From assembly GCF_000355765.4 (NCBI RefSeq), contig NZ_CP021106.3, positions 372,001 to 436,000 on the forward strand: 64,000 bases of DNA, written 5' to 3'. The translations under genes were made by a program, and so were the position numbers. This document shows, in pieces, positions 19,057 through 26,912 of this stretch; position 1 is the first letter of the stretch; each line of letters begins with the position of its first letter. Below the pieces are notes generated by a model, which was given only the letters and a program-made list of their open reading frames with translations, was not told the DNA's origin and searched no databases. This stretch comes from Nitrosospira lacus (GTDB lineage: Bacteria; Pseudomonadota; Gammaproteobacteria; Burkholderiales; Nitrosomonadaceae).

Positions 19057-19087
19057 AATAACTCCCCAAGGAAAAAGGGGTTATTGT
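19055..19087 (-). promoter_or_regulatory. Hairpin covering the cytochrome c gene start
   Basis: On the minus-strand transcript, ACAATAACCCC pairs with GGGG and TTATTGT, 11 bp with a 2-nt bulge (AG) and a 9-nt U-rich loop. The 3' arm contains the Shine-Dalgarno GGGGAG and the first two bases of the GTG start. If folded, it would block ribosome binding, so it may act as a translational switch or RNA thermometer. The function is inferred from geometry only. Confidence 0.5.
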
Positions 19088-19204
19088 ATAGATTCATGCG
19101 TGTTGAAGCAAAATGCAATTCGTTTACGTTGGACGTGGGATTTAAAAAAGGCTATTCTATGGCATCCAACCGGTTTGCTCGATAAGGGTTACACCACTTC
19201 ATTT

Positions 19205-19281
19205 GCGCCCATAGCTCAGCTGGATAGAGTACCGCCCTCCGAAGGCGGGGGTCACACGTTCGAATCGTGTTGGGCGCGCCA
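19205..19281 (+). tRNA. tRNA-Arg (anticodon CCG)
   Basis: A complete cloverleaf: acceptor GCGCCCA pairs with TGGGCGC, the D-arm has AGCTCAGCTGGATAGAGT, the anticodon stem CCGCC/GGCGG encloses the loop CTCCGAA with anticodon CCG, and the T-arm has GTTCGAATC. The encoded 3' CCA is present at 19279-19281. It reads codon CGG. Confidence 0.97.
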
Positions 19282-19392
19282 CAAAATCAACAACTTACCT
19301 CATATAGCCAAGTGGAGAATGATTTCGTGTCAGCACGGTGTCAGCAAACCTCAGTCGATGTAGCATAATTGCCGACGATACTCTCGTCCTCA

Positions 19393-20307
19393 ATGCAGCT
19401 AAAATCTCGTGAGCTAGCTCCATACGAAGCTCTTCCTGCTGAAGTCGAGCGGACGCTTCACTCGTTAAATACACTCTCACCCATTCAAGCACGGCAGTAT
19501 CTCAAGGGACCTCCTAACAGACTCCCGTACTTCGTATATCGATACCTTAGCCCGGAAATCCCGCAGCTTTTTCTAGCAGATTATTTAGTAGACTCTTATT
19601 TTTATTTGAGTCCAGCATCTGCCTTTAACGACCCTTTTGATACGGGAGCGCACATAACGGTTAGCGAAAACGTAAAGAAATTGACATCTAAATATAAAAA
19701 AGAAATTAGTGTTCACATGCCCGGGGCGAATTGGAAACAAAGAGAAAGAAAACTGAGGGAGCTAATGTTTCAATCGTCGGCCAAACGTCTTTCAGATACC
19801 AGAGCGGCCTTTGAAAAAAATTTAGATGATGCGGGGGTTATTTGCTTCAGCGATAAGGCCCGTGATTTATTGATGTGGAGCCATTATGCATCCCATCATC
19901 GGGGACTGGCAATTCAGTTTCATATCATTAACGATGTCCGAACAATGACTAGGTTAAGCCCCGTTGATTATTCAAAAGACTATGTTTCAATTGATTGGAC
20001 CGATTACACTCACGAGCAACTAGGTGTGGCGTTTCTTAGAAAACATGAGGGATGGAAATATGAGGAGGAGCGCCGGATTTTTGTTGTTGACGGCGCCAGA
20101 AAGTATCTGAAGTTTCGACCCCAATTGGTTACGGGGTTGATATTTGGCTGTCGTGCAGATCTAGGGCTTAAGAAAAAAGTAATGGAAGTGCTAACTCAAA
20201 GATCATCTCAGAAACTTCCTCCAATTAAGATATATCAGGCCACCAAGCATCAAAAGGAGTACCGCATTCGTTTAGGAAGAGATCGCTCGATGGATTGGCC
20301 TACATAG
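19393..20307 (+). CDS. DUF2971 protein
   Basis: A soluble protein of about 304 residues resembling the DUF2971 family: YRYLSPEIPQLFLADYL near the start, SPASAFNDPFDTG in the first third, the core VICFSDKARDLLMWSHYASHHRGLAIQF split over two blocks, and KHEGWKYEEERRIF later. The family's biochemical function is unknown; members are often in genomic islands. It starts about 110 bp after tRNA-Arg, and its codons are richer in A/T than those of the neighbours, both fitting acquired DNA. The start is uncertain: the ATG at 19393 and a TTG at 19369 both lack a Shine-Dalgarno. Confidence 0.75.
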   Translation: MQLKSRELAPYEALPAEVERTLHSLNTLSPIQARQYLKGPPNRLPYFVYRYLSPEIPQLFLADYLVDSYFYLSPASAFNDPFDTGAHITVSENVKKLTSKYKKEISVHMPGANWKQRERKLRELMFQSSAKRLSDTRAAFEKNLDDAGVICFSDKARDLLMWSHYASHHRGLAIQFHIINDVRTMTRLSPVDYSKDYVSIDWTDYTHEQLGVAFLRKHEGWKYEEERRIFVVDGARKYLKFRPQLVTGLIFGCRADLGLKKKVMEVLTQRSSQKLPPIKIYQATKHQKEYRIRLGRDRSMDWPT

Positions 20308-20672
20308 TTAATTCTCTATTTTGGGATGTGAACTAATGTCCTTCATCCCATGGACGGTTACCGAATGCGGAGAAATCGAAAGAAGATTTTATCGAAACAG
20401 TCATCAAGCTACCAGTGTTCGGCTTGGTGCGGTTTAAATGTCGGCGCATGACTGGTTGACAGGGGAAGAATCGGTACAGATTCTGGGCGGCTAATGAGGC
20501 GTTTAAAGTGGGGTGAGAGAAATACCCTCGAGTGAGGATGTGCGAAAGGGTCCTTCCCTAGCTAGAAAGGATAGACATAAAAAAGCCCACGTCTCGGGTG
20601 GGCTTTCAGGGTTTTTAGGGACGCTACTTGCGCAATTGTCAACTGAACTGCAGTTCTGCGGACCGCTGATGG
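20308..20672. other. Intergenic region after DUF2971 gene
   Basis: Between the convergent DUF2971 and PEP-CTERM genes. Apart from the terminator at 20582-20606, no gene or repeat was recognised. The sequence has no long open frame on either strand and may include decayed DNA. Confidence 0.4.
20582..20606. terminator. Bidirectional terminator
   Basis: AAAGCCCAC (20582-20590) and GTGGGCTTT (20598-20606) form a perfect 9-bp stem with a 7-nt loop; A-rich sequence precedes it and T-rich sequence follows, so it can stop transcription from both convergent genes. Confidence 0.85.
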
Positions 20673-21716
20673 TTAGCCTCTCGCCCTGTGTATACGCCAT
20701 CCCAATAGTCCCAAGCCTGCCAAAAACATTGCGTATGTTTCTGGCTCCGGGACCAACTGAGTGATCGGGTTCATATGCATACTAGCTTGACCAGTAGCGG
20801 CAAAGGTTAGCCCTGTAACAAATGCTGTGGCGGAGTTCGGATCCAGGCCCGCGCTGGTTTCGATGCCTGTGATTCTAAATCTATCCACTCCTGCTCCACC
20901 GAATGCATGCTGTATGCCAGAATCTAATGTCGAATCCAAGGTCCATTCGGTCCCATTCCATAAATATAAGCTAAAGTGGCCATCACCAACGCTCGGGAGC
21001 AACACGGATGTGAAGTTTGGGCCGGAATCTAACAGGTAGTCGTATCCGACTGCTACCGTAGGATCGATATAAAGAAGCTCATTTGGTATCGTAAAATTGA
21101 ACTGCCACCCACTTGGCAAAGTAGCGGTTGGCAATATCGGGTTCTGGGGTGCAAAACCTGATGCAACTGGGACATCCCCCTGGCGTACTGCCCAAGCATA
21201 GTTATCGTCATCCTTACTCCACCCTAGTTCCAAGCCGAGCCGAAAAGAGTACGTTTCCGCGTAACTTTTATCATCTGTGAGTTCCTGATTGGTCCAGTAG
21301 TAAGCAAAAAATGATGACGATTGTATATTATGGAATAGGCCATACTGAGAGTTATGATGAGTTGCTATATCCCCCCCAGCGATTCCGCCCAGTTCTTTCT
21401 TAAACAAGTTGTCCATTTCACTATAGTAAGGCTCACAGATTGAGCATAATACTTCGTATATCGAGGTTGCAGGTAAACGCCAATCGCTGTAACCAGCGTA
21501 AGTCAGATTGGACGCCCATACAGTCGCTTCGGACCAGGTCATCTGACCAGTGGCATCAAAACCGGAAGTTTTCGCATAATTCGCATCCGCCATCCATGTG
21601 ATGTTGCTCCCACTATCATAAATCAAGCCATTCCCCCGATCGAACAGATCCGCATGCGAAGCCGTGCTTATGCTAAGCGATGCCCCCACGACGATGCTAA
21701 ATACTTTTTTTTTCAT
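20673..21716 (-). CDS. PEP-CTERM sorted protein with DUF1566-like domain
   Basis: A 347-residue exported protein. It has a signal peptide (KKKVFSIVVGASLSISTASHA) and a DUF1566/Lcl-like domain (residues about 25-165) with LIYDSGSNITWMADANYAKT, MTWSEATVWASNL and GYSDWRLP. The C-terminus is a canonical PEP-CTERM signal: VPEPETYAMFLAGLGLLGW followed by Arg residues. Such proteins are processed by an exosortase (EpsH/XrtA) and typically linked to exopolysaccharide or biofilm; the exosortase is not in the window. A run of nine A bases directly follows the ATG. A Shine-Dalgarno AGGAAA precedes it. The binding partner is unknown. Confidence 0.88.
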   Translation of the reverse strand: MKKKVFSIVVGASLSISTASHADLFDRGNGLIYDSGSNITWMADANYAKTSGFDATGQMTWSEATVWASNLTYAGYSDWRLPATSIYEVLCSICEPYYSEMDNLFKKELGGIAGGDIATHHNSQYGLFHNIQSSSFFAYYWTNQELTDDKSYAETYSFRLGLELGWSKDDDNYAWAVRQGDVPVASGFAPQNPILPTATLPSGWQFNFTIPNELLYIDPTVAVGYDYLLDSGPNFTSVLLPSVGDGHFSLYLWNGTEWTLDSTLDSGIQHAFGGAGVDRFRITGIETSAGLDPNSATAFVTGLTFAATGQASMHMNPITQLVPEPETYAMFLAGLGLLGWRIHRARG

Positions 21717-22513
21717 TTTATTTTCCTAGAAAGAAGAATTTTATTAACGTCTTTTTATGTGCGACATAGATACCCGCCGAGATGTTGGAAGTAATGAATG
21801 CTCAAAATTATTTGTGCGACCCTATATACTCATTGTAGATTAGATAATTTTATAGAGAATCAGCAGGTTTGGGGTAATTGCGTGGCAGATCGGGCAATAA
21901 AAACCCGGCGCAGTTTTCTGGCAGGGGCAGGGTTATTTCATACACTGCTGATTGTTTCCAGAAATGTTAACCACACAATCGAATGGCCCGCATTTGCACA
22001 ATGTGATGTGTGTTGTGATATGTGCTCCGGTTCCTGGAGGCGGAACATTCACCGCTGCACTGGATTTGCTTCCAAGCATACCGAAAGAATGGATGGTAAC
22101 AACGCACTTCAGGCCTTCCTTTTTCCGCGCCCAAACACTGCATACTCCATCCCCCCAGTCACCACTCAGGCTTATTGAATACGCCGGTATAGCGAGAGGC
22201 CGCTGTCCCTGCCCTCAGGCGGAGGAGTATCCTGACGACGCTCACGGTAAGTCTGTTTAAAAATCCCGAAAGGCAACAGAACTTTGAGACTCAGCCGCCT
22301 CAAGGTATATCGACGATTAGAGGTGGATATCACCTGTAAAATTTTACAGCTATCAGGGAACTGAATCTTGGTTTCTAATGGCGTTACCATAGCGTCATAG
22401 GAGGTCGCCTCCCTTGTTTAAACCATCTCCATATATACATACGATACCTGAAACACTATGCATATTGTCAGACCTGAACTCTCCCACTCCGCGCGCGTCC
22501 GTATTCGATTGAA
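21717..22513. other. Long intergenic region upstream of FadL gene
   Basis: About 800 bp with no supported gene. Two overlapping plus-strand frames (21798-22178 and 21952-22260) lack Shine-Dalgarno sequences and match nothing I recognise; they could be remnants of one frameshifted gene. The right part holds two adjacent palindromes (22321-22349). Confidence 0.4.
22321..22349. promoter_or_regulatory. Adjacent palindromes upstream of FadL gene
   Basis: AGGTGGATATCACCT (22321-22335, AGGTG/CACCT arms) runs directly into the perfect 16-bp palindrome CTGTAAAATTTTACAG (22334-22349). Together they look like a dimeric repressor operator about 165 bp before the FadL start. The regulator is unknown. Confidence 0.35.
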
Positions 22514-23782
22514 TTGAGATTCGATCCTGCAGCCCGGTTATTATTGCTATTTCTGCTAATGGGTAGCATGTCCATTGCCGACAGTGTTGTCGCAGCAGGA
22601 TTTGCCTTACAAAACCAGAATGGAGCTGGAACGGGCTATGCCTACGCCGGAGCGGCGGCGGTCGCGCAGGACGCTTCAACGATCTATTTCAATCCGGCCG
22701 GTATGACCTATCTTGCCCCCAGACATCACATTTCCGGGGCGTTTAGCTTACTGGTGCGGTCGTTGAAGTTCAATGATACGGGCAGCGGCGCATTACTGGC
22801 CTACCCACTCGGCGACAATGGCGGCCAGGCGGGTGGCTTGGCCGCGATTCCAGCGGTTTATTGGACCATGCCTGTTACATCCGCGCTGCGCCTAGGATTG
22901 GGTGTGTCGCCAACCTTTGGCAATTCCACGGAGTGGAGTAATACCTTCGTCGGCCGGTATCAAGGTGTTTTCTCGGAAATAAATGCCATCAATTTCAATC
23001 CCAGCATCGCCTGGCAAGTGAATGACTCCATCTCGCTCGGCTTAGGCTTTAACGTCGTGAGATTCGAGGCTGATTTGCGCAGCATGTCGCCGGTAACAGC
23101 ACTATTACCTGCACGGGTGGATGCCAGAGCAAAAATGACCGGTGACGATATAGGTTTTGGCTATAACCTTGGCGCCATGTTCCAGTTGACCCCGGCCACG
23201 CGCGTGGGTTTGACCTATCGATCAACGGTGAATCTGAAAGTGGATGGGCATCTTGCGATACTCAGCAATACCCTGCCGGCTTCTGTCTCTGTTGAATTGC
23301 CGAATACTGCATCGGCAGCGGTGTCCCATAGGGTCAATGACCGGTTGCAGCTTCTCGGTGACGTGACATGGACAGGCTGGAGCAGCATGCCCGCATTGGC
23401 GGTCAGGAGTCGTACTTCCGGAGCTGTCCTGTCGAACGAGTCGCTCGGATTTAAAGATAGTTATCGCGTGGGCCTGGGAGCTCAATACCAGTATAGCGAT
23501 ACCCTTCGACTACAGACAGGAGTCGCTTACGATCAGTCGCCGGTACGCAATGCGGCGGATCGAACCGTTCGCCTGCCGGACTCGGATCGTATCTGGCTGG
23601 CCTTGGGGTTTAACCATAAGATCAACAAAAAGACATCGATCGATGTCGGATATGCCCATGTATTCTTTGACAAGGCCGAAATCAATCGGGCGACGAACAA
23701 TAACCCACTGCTCCAGATTGTCCGTGGTTCCTTCAATACCTCTGTACACATCATTTCTGTTCAACTCAACCACCGATTTTGA
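22514..23782 (+). CDS. OmpP1/FadL outer membrane transporter
   Basis: A 422-residue outer-membrane beta-barrel of the FadL/TodX family, which lets hydrophobic compounds such as long-chain fatty acids or aromatics cross the outer membrane. After a signal peptide (RLLLLFLLMGSMSIADSVVAAG) the mature protein starts with the family hatch motif GFALQNQNGAGTGYAYAGAAA, split here as two blocks, and STIYFNPAGMT. It ends in an aromatic C-terminus (VQLNHRF) as required for barrel assembly. The start is a TTG without a Shine-Dalgarno; ATG codons 15 and 18 codons downstream would shorten the signal peptide too much. The substrate is not known. Confidence 0.88.
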   Translation: MRFDPAARLLLLFLLMGSMSIADSVVAAGFALQNQNGAGTGYAYAGAAAVAQDASTIYFNPAGMTYLAPRHHISGAFSLLVRSLKFNDTGSGALLAYPLGDNGGQAGGLAAIPAVYWTMPVTSALRLGLGVSPTFGNSTEWSNTFVGRYQGVFSEINAINFNPSIAWQVNDSISLGLGFNVVRFEADLRSMSPVTALLPARVDARAKMTGDDIGFGYNLGAMFQLTPATRVGLTYRSTVNLKVDGHLAILSNTLPASVSVELPNTASAAVSHRVNDRLQLLGDVTWTGWSSMPALAVRSRTSGAVLSNESLGFKDSYRVGLGAQYQYSDTLRLQTGVAYDQSPVRNAADRTVRLPDSDRIWLALGFNHKINKKTSIDVGYAHVFFDKAEINRATNNNPLLQIVRGSFNTSVHIISVQLNHRF

Positions 23783-23973
23783 TCTCATCGCGAGGATGAG
23801 CCGGCACCCATGGAGAAGCAGAATTCCAAGAATGAATCTAATATTAGTGGTGTGAGATCACATACACCAGAATCGACACCGCAAACAGCAAACACGTACC
23901 GCTCTAAATATCGCCCATGGCCGAACCCCATGACCGGGGAATATGGTGTTGCGTAAATTCATAAACACTCCAA

Positions 23974-26766
23974 ATGATACAGCATAAGCCATCGAGTGAT
24001 TCGAACACCACGCAATCCGACGCGCTGAAAGTCGAACAAACTCGACTGCTCTATGCCAACTTACCAACTGCCATCGGCACCAGTCTGGTGCTGGCGCTGA
24101 TTCTTGTCTATGTACAGAGACCGGTGATAGATCACGCCTTGTTGTTTGGCTGGCTTATAGTGATGATCATGGTTTCATTATACAGGACTATTTTAATAGT
24201 ACTTTGGCACGGCAACCGAGAGAGTGGCATATATTTTATTTTGCGTTGGAGACTCAGGTTTCGTGTGTGGGTCATCGCCAGTGGACTGGTTTGGGGCATG
24301 AGCGGCATACTACTGTTCCCGGCGGGAAACATGCCCCATCAGGTATTCCTTTCCTTTGTCCTGGCTGGATTGAGCGCCGGAGCCGTCACCACATTGTCAA
24401 TGGACAGATTATCCGTATTGAGCTTTCTGCCGCTGACACTGCTACCGCTGATCATACGTTTCTGGATGGAAAGCAGCGAAATCTCCCTGTCCATGGGCGT
24501 GATGACCGCACTTTTTTTAGTTGTTATTTCGCAAAATGCGTCACGAGTAGGACGCACTATCCATGAAAACCTAAGCCTGCGTATCGAAGCATCCGCTCGT
24601 GAGCAGAGATTAAGACACAGCGAGGAAAGCCTGAATCAGGCGCAGCAAATCGCCCTTTTGGGAAACTTTGACTGGAATCCGGTTTCTGGAGAAATGAGGT
24701 GGTCCGACGAACATTTTCGTCTGTGGGGTCTGGAACCCCATGCCGTAATACCCAGCTATGCGCTATTTTCGCAAGCGATACATTCCGATGACGTGGCGCC
24801 GCTGGAAGAAATACTCCAGCAGGCGCTGCGAGGTGGGCGCTTCTATGACTTCACGTACCGGATACGTTGGCCCGATAACAGCGAGCACCAGATCCATGGC
24901 CGGGGCGAGGTAGTGTTCGATGATGCTGGCCGGGCCGTTAACGTGACAGGTACCGTGCAGGATGTCACCGCGCACAAGCAGGTTGAAGAGGCTCTGCAAG
25001 AGGGCAAAATGCGCCTGCAGCAACTGAATCAGAATCTCGAACAGCTTGTCGCCAAGCGCACAAGTGCGCTGAGAGAAAGTGAGGCCCGCTTCCGGTTCCT
25101 GTTCGAGCACATGGCGGTAGGTGTAGCGCAGATCGATACCATGACCGGCCGCTTCGTGCGCGTCAATCAGAAGTATGCCAATATTATTGGCTATACGGCT
25201 GCGGAGATGCTCGCACTGGATTCTCAATCCCTTACCCATCCCGATGATCTCAAAACCGCCGTGGACAATATGGAGCGCCTCAAGGCGGAAGAGATTCGCG
25301 AATTCGAGATGGAGGAGCGGTATTTTCGCAAGGACGGTATGGTCATCTGGGTGAAGGTGACGGTTTCACCGATGTGGGTGCCGGGTACAAAACCCGATTA
25401 TCACATTGCGGTAATACAGGACATTACTAAGCACAAGCAGGCGGAAGAACAAGTACATCAACTTGCTTTCTATGATCCGCTCACCAGGCTGCCCAACCGG
25501 CGCTTATTCCTGGATCGTTTGCAACAGGCGCAGGTTCATAGCACACGCCACAAGACCCATTGCGCGGTCCTGTTCATCGATCTGGATAACTTCAAGACGC
25601 TTAACGACACGAGAGGTCATGATATCGGTGATCTGCTTTTGATTGAGGTTGCTAAACGCCTCCGCGATAATGTGCGCAGCAGCGATACCGTAGCCCGGCT
25701 GGGTGGCGACGAGTTTGTCGTAATCATTGAGGGATTGAGCGAAGACTCTCCGGGAGCAGCTGCCCAAGCCAAGGAAATCGGCGATAAGTTTCTAACATCT
25801 GTCGCCCAGCCTTTCAAGCTTCAGGAGTTTGAATACCACGGCTCCTCCAGCATCGGTATCCGCTTGTTTCATGATGGCGAGACCAGCATAGATGACCTGC
25901 TCAAGCATGCCGATACCGCGATGTATCAGGCCAAGACAGCGGGGCGCAATACCCTGTGTTTCTTCGACCCTTCCATGCAGATCGCGCTGGAAATGCGTAC
26001 CGCTATGGTAACTGAGCTGCGTCAGGCCTTGACTCGTCAGCAATTCAAGCTTCACTATCAGAGGCAAGTCAATGCGGAAGGCTCTGTGGTGGGTGCGGAA
26101 GTCCTGCTACGCTGGCAGCATCCCGAACGAGGAATGATTTCGCCGATGGTATTCATTCCGATCGCCGAAGAGACCGGTCTCATTGTGCCGCTTGGGAAGT
26201 GGGTGCTGCAGATGGCTTGTGCGCAGCTTAAGCAATGGGAGCACGACCCGGGTACCCGCAACTTCCAGCTTGCCGTCAACATCAGCGCACGCCAGTTCCG
26301 TCAATTGGATTTTGTGGATGAGGTACTTGAGGTACTGGAAAAATCGGGAGCCGATCCACTCAAGCTCAAGCTCGAGCTTACGGAAAGTCTGGTGCTGCAA
26401 GACATTACTCATAGCATTGAGAAAATGGAGACATTATGCAGTGCCGGCATACGTTTCTCACTGGATGACTTCGGTACCGGACACTCCTCGTTGACCTATC
26501 TCAAGCGTTTGCCGCTGGAGCAAATCAAGATCGACCAGAGTTTCGTAAGCGACATCACTACCGACCCAAGCGACGAAGTAATCGTTCGCACCATTATCGT
26601 GATGAGCAACAGCCTTGGAATGGAAGTCATTGCCGAGGGTGTGGAAACGGAAGAACAGCGAGACTTCCTCGCCCGGAACGGTTGTTACACCTATCAGGGC
26701 TATCTGTTTGGAAGACCCATGCCAATCGAGGATTTTCAGAAACTGATATCCCGATTTCAAGTATAA
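23974..26766 (+). CDS. Membrane PAS-GGDEF-EAL cyclic-di-GMP protein
   Basis: A 930-residue signalling protein. Residues about 25-190 form a membrane sensor with several helices (SLVLALILVYV, LLFGWLIVMIMVSLY, LSFLPLTLLPLII). Then follow a PAS domain (about 220-330), a coiled coil, a second PAS (about 365-485), a GGDEF domain with LTRLPNRRLF and RLGGDEFVV (active site intact), and an EAL domain with GAEVLLRWQHP, LELTES, LDDFGTGHSSL and AEGVETEEQ. EAL reads EVL, a variant common in active enzymes; the metal ligands are kept. It may both make and break c-di-GMP. It stands alone between fadL and kup; the ligand is unknown. Confidence 0.93.
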   Translation: MIQHKPSSDSNTTQSDALKVEQTRLLYANLPTAIGTSLVLALILVYVQRPVIDHALLFGWLIVMIMVSLYRTILIVLWHGNRESGIYFILRWRLRFRVWVIASGLVWGMSGILLFPAGNMPHQVFLSFVLAGLSAGAVTTLSMDRLSVLSFLPLTLLPLIIRFWMESSEISLSMGVMTALFLVVISQNASRVGRTIHENLSLRIEASAREQRLRHSEESLNQAQQIALLGNFDWNPVSGEMRWSDEHFRLWGLEPHAVIPSYALFSQAIHSDDVAPLEEILQQALRGGRFYDFTYRIRWPDNSEHQIHGRGEVVFDDAGRAVNVTGTVQDVTAHKQVEEALQEGKMRLQQLNQNLEQLVAKRTSALRESEARFRFLFEHMAVGVAQIDTMTGRFVRVNQKYANIIGYTAAEMLALDSQSLTHPDDLKTAVDNMERLKAEEIREFEMEERYFRKDGMVIWVKVTVSPMWVPGTKPDYHIAVIQDITKHKQAEEQVHQLAFYDPLTRLPNRRLFLDRLQQAQVHSTRHKTHCAVLFIDLDNFKTLNDTRGHDIGDLLLIEVAKRLRDNVRSSDTVARLGGDEFVVIIEGLSEDSPGAAAQAKEIGDKFLTSVAQPFKLQEFEYHGSSSIGIRLFHDGETSIDDLLKHADTAMYQAKTAGRNTLCFFDPSMQIALEMRTAMVTELRQALTRQQFKLHYQRQVNAEGSVVGAEVLLRWQHPERGMISPMVFIPIAEETGLIVPLGKWVLQMACAQLKQWEHDPGTRNFQLAVNISARQFRQLDFVDEVLEVLEKSGADPLKLKLELTESLVLQDITHSIEKMETLCSAGIRFSLDDFGTGHSSLTYLKRLPLEQIKIDQSFVSDITTDPSDEVIVRTIIVMSNSLGMEVIAEGVETEEQRDFLARNGCYTYQGYLFGRPMPIEDFQKLISRFQV

Positions 26767-26873
26767 GATTTAATCGGGCTAACCTTCATCGGCTTTCATG
26801 ACACAAGTCTGCGCAAAACAGCTCTGACGCTTCACTATCTCGAATTAAAACCGGCCTGATACTTTCACACCCC

Positions 26874-26912
26874 GACTTTTGTAGCCAATTCCTTTGAACG
26901 GCAGGCTGCTAG
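26874..26912 (+). repeat. Dispersed repeat copy 1
   Basis: ACTTTTGTAGCCAATTCCTTTGAACGGC with a following AGGCTGC resembles the copy at 32441. It lies at the 3' end of kup, overlapping its last codons. Confidence 0.45.

Noticed and set aside
21798-22260. Two overlapping plus-strand frames before the FadL gene
   Set aside because: No Shine-Dalgarno, no recognisable domain. They might be pieces of a frameshifted gene, but there is no family motif to support a pseudogene call.
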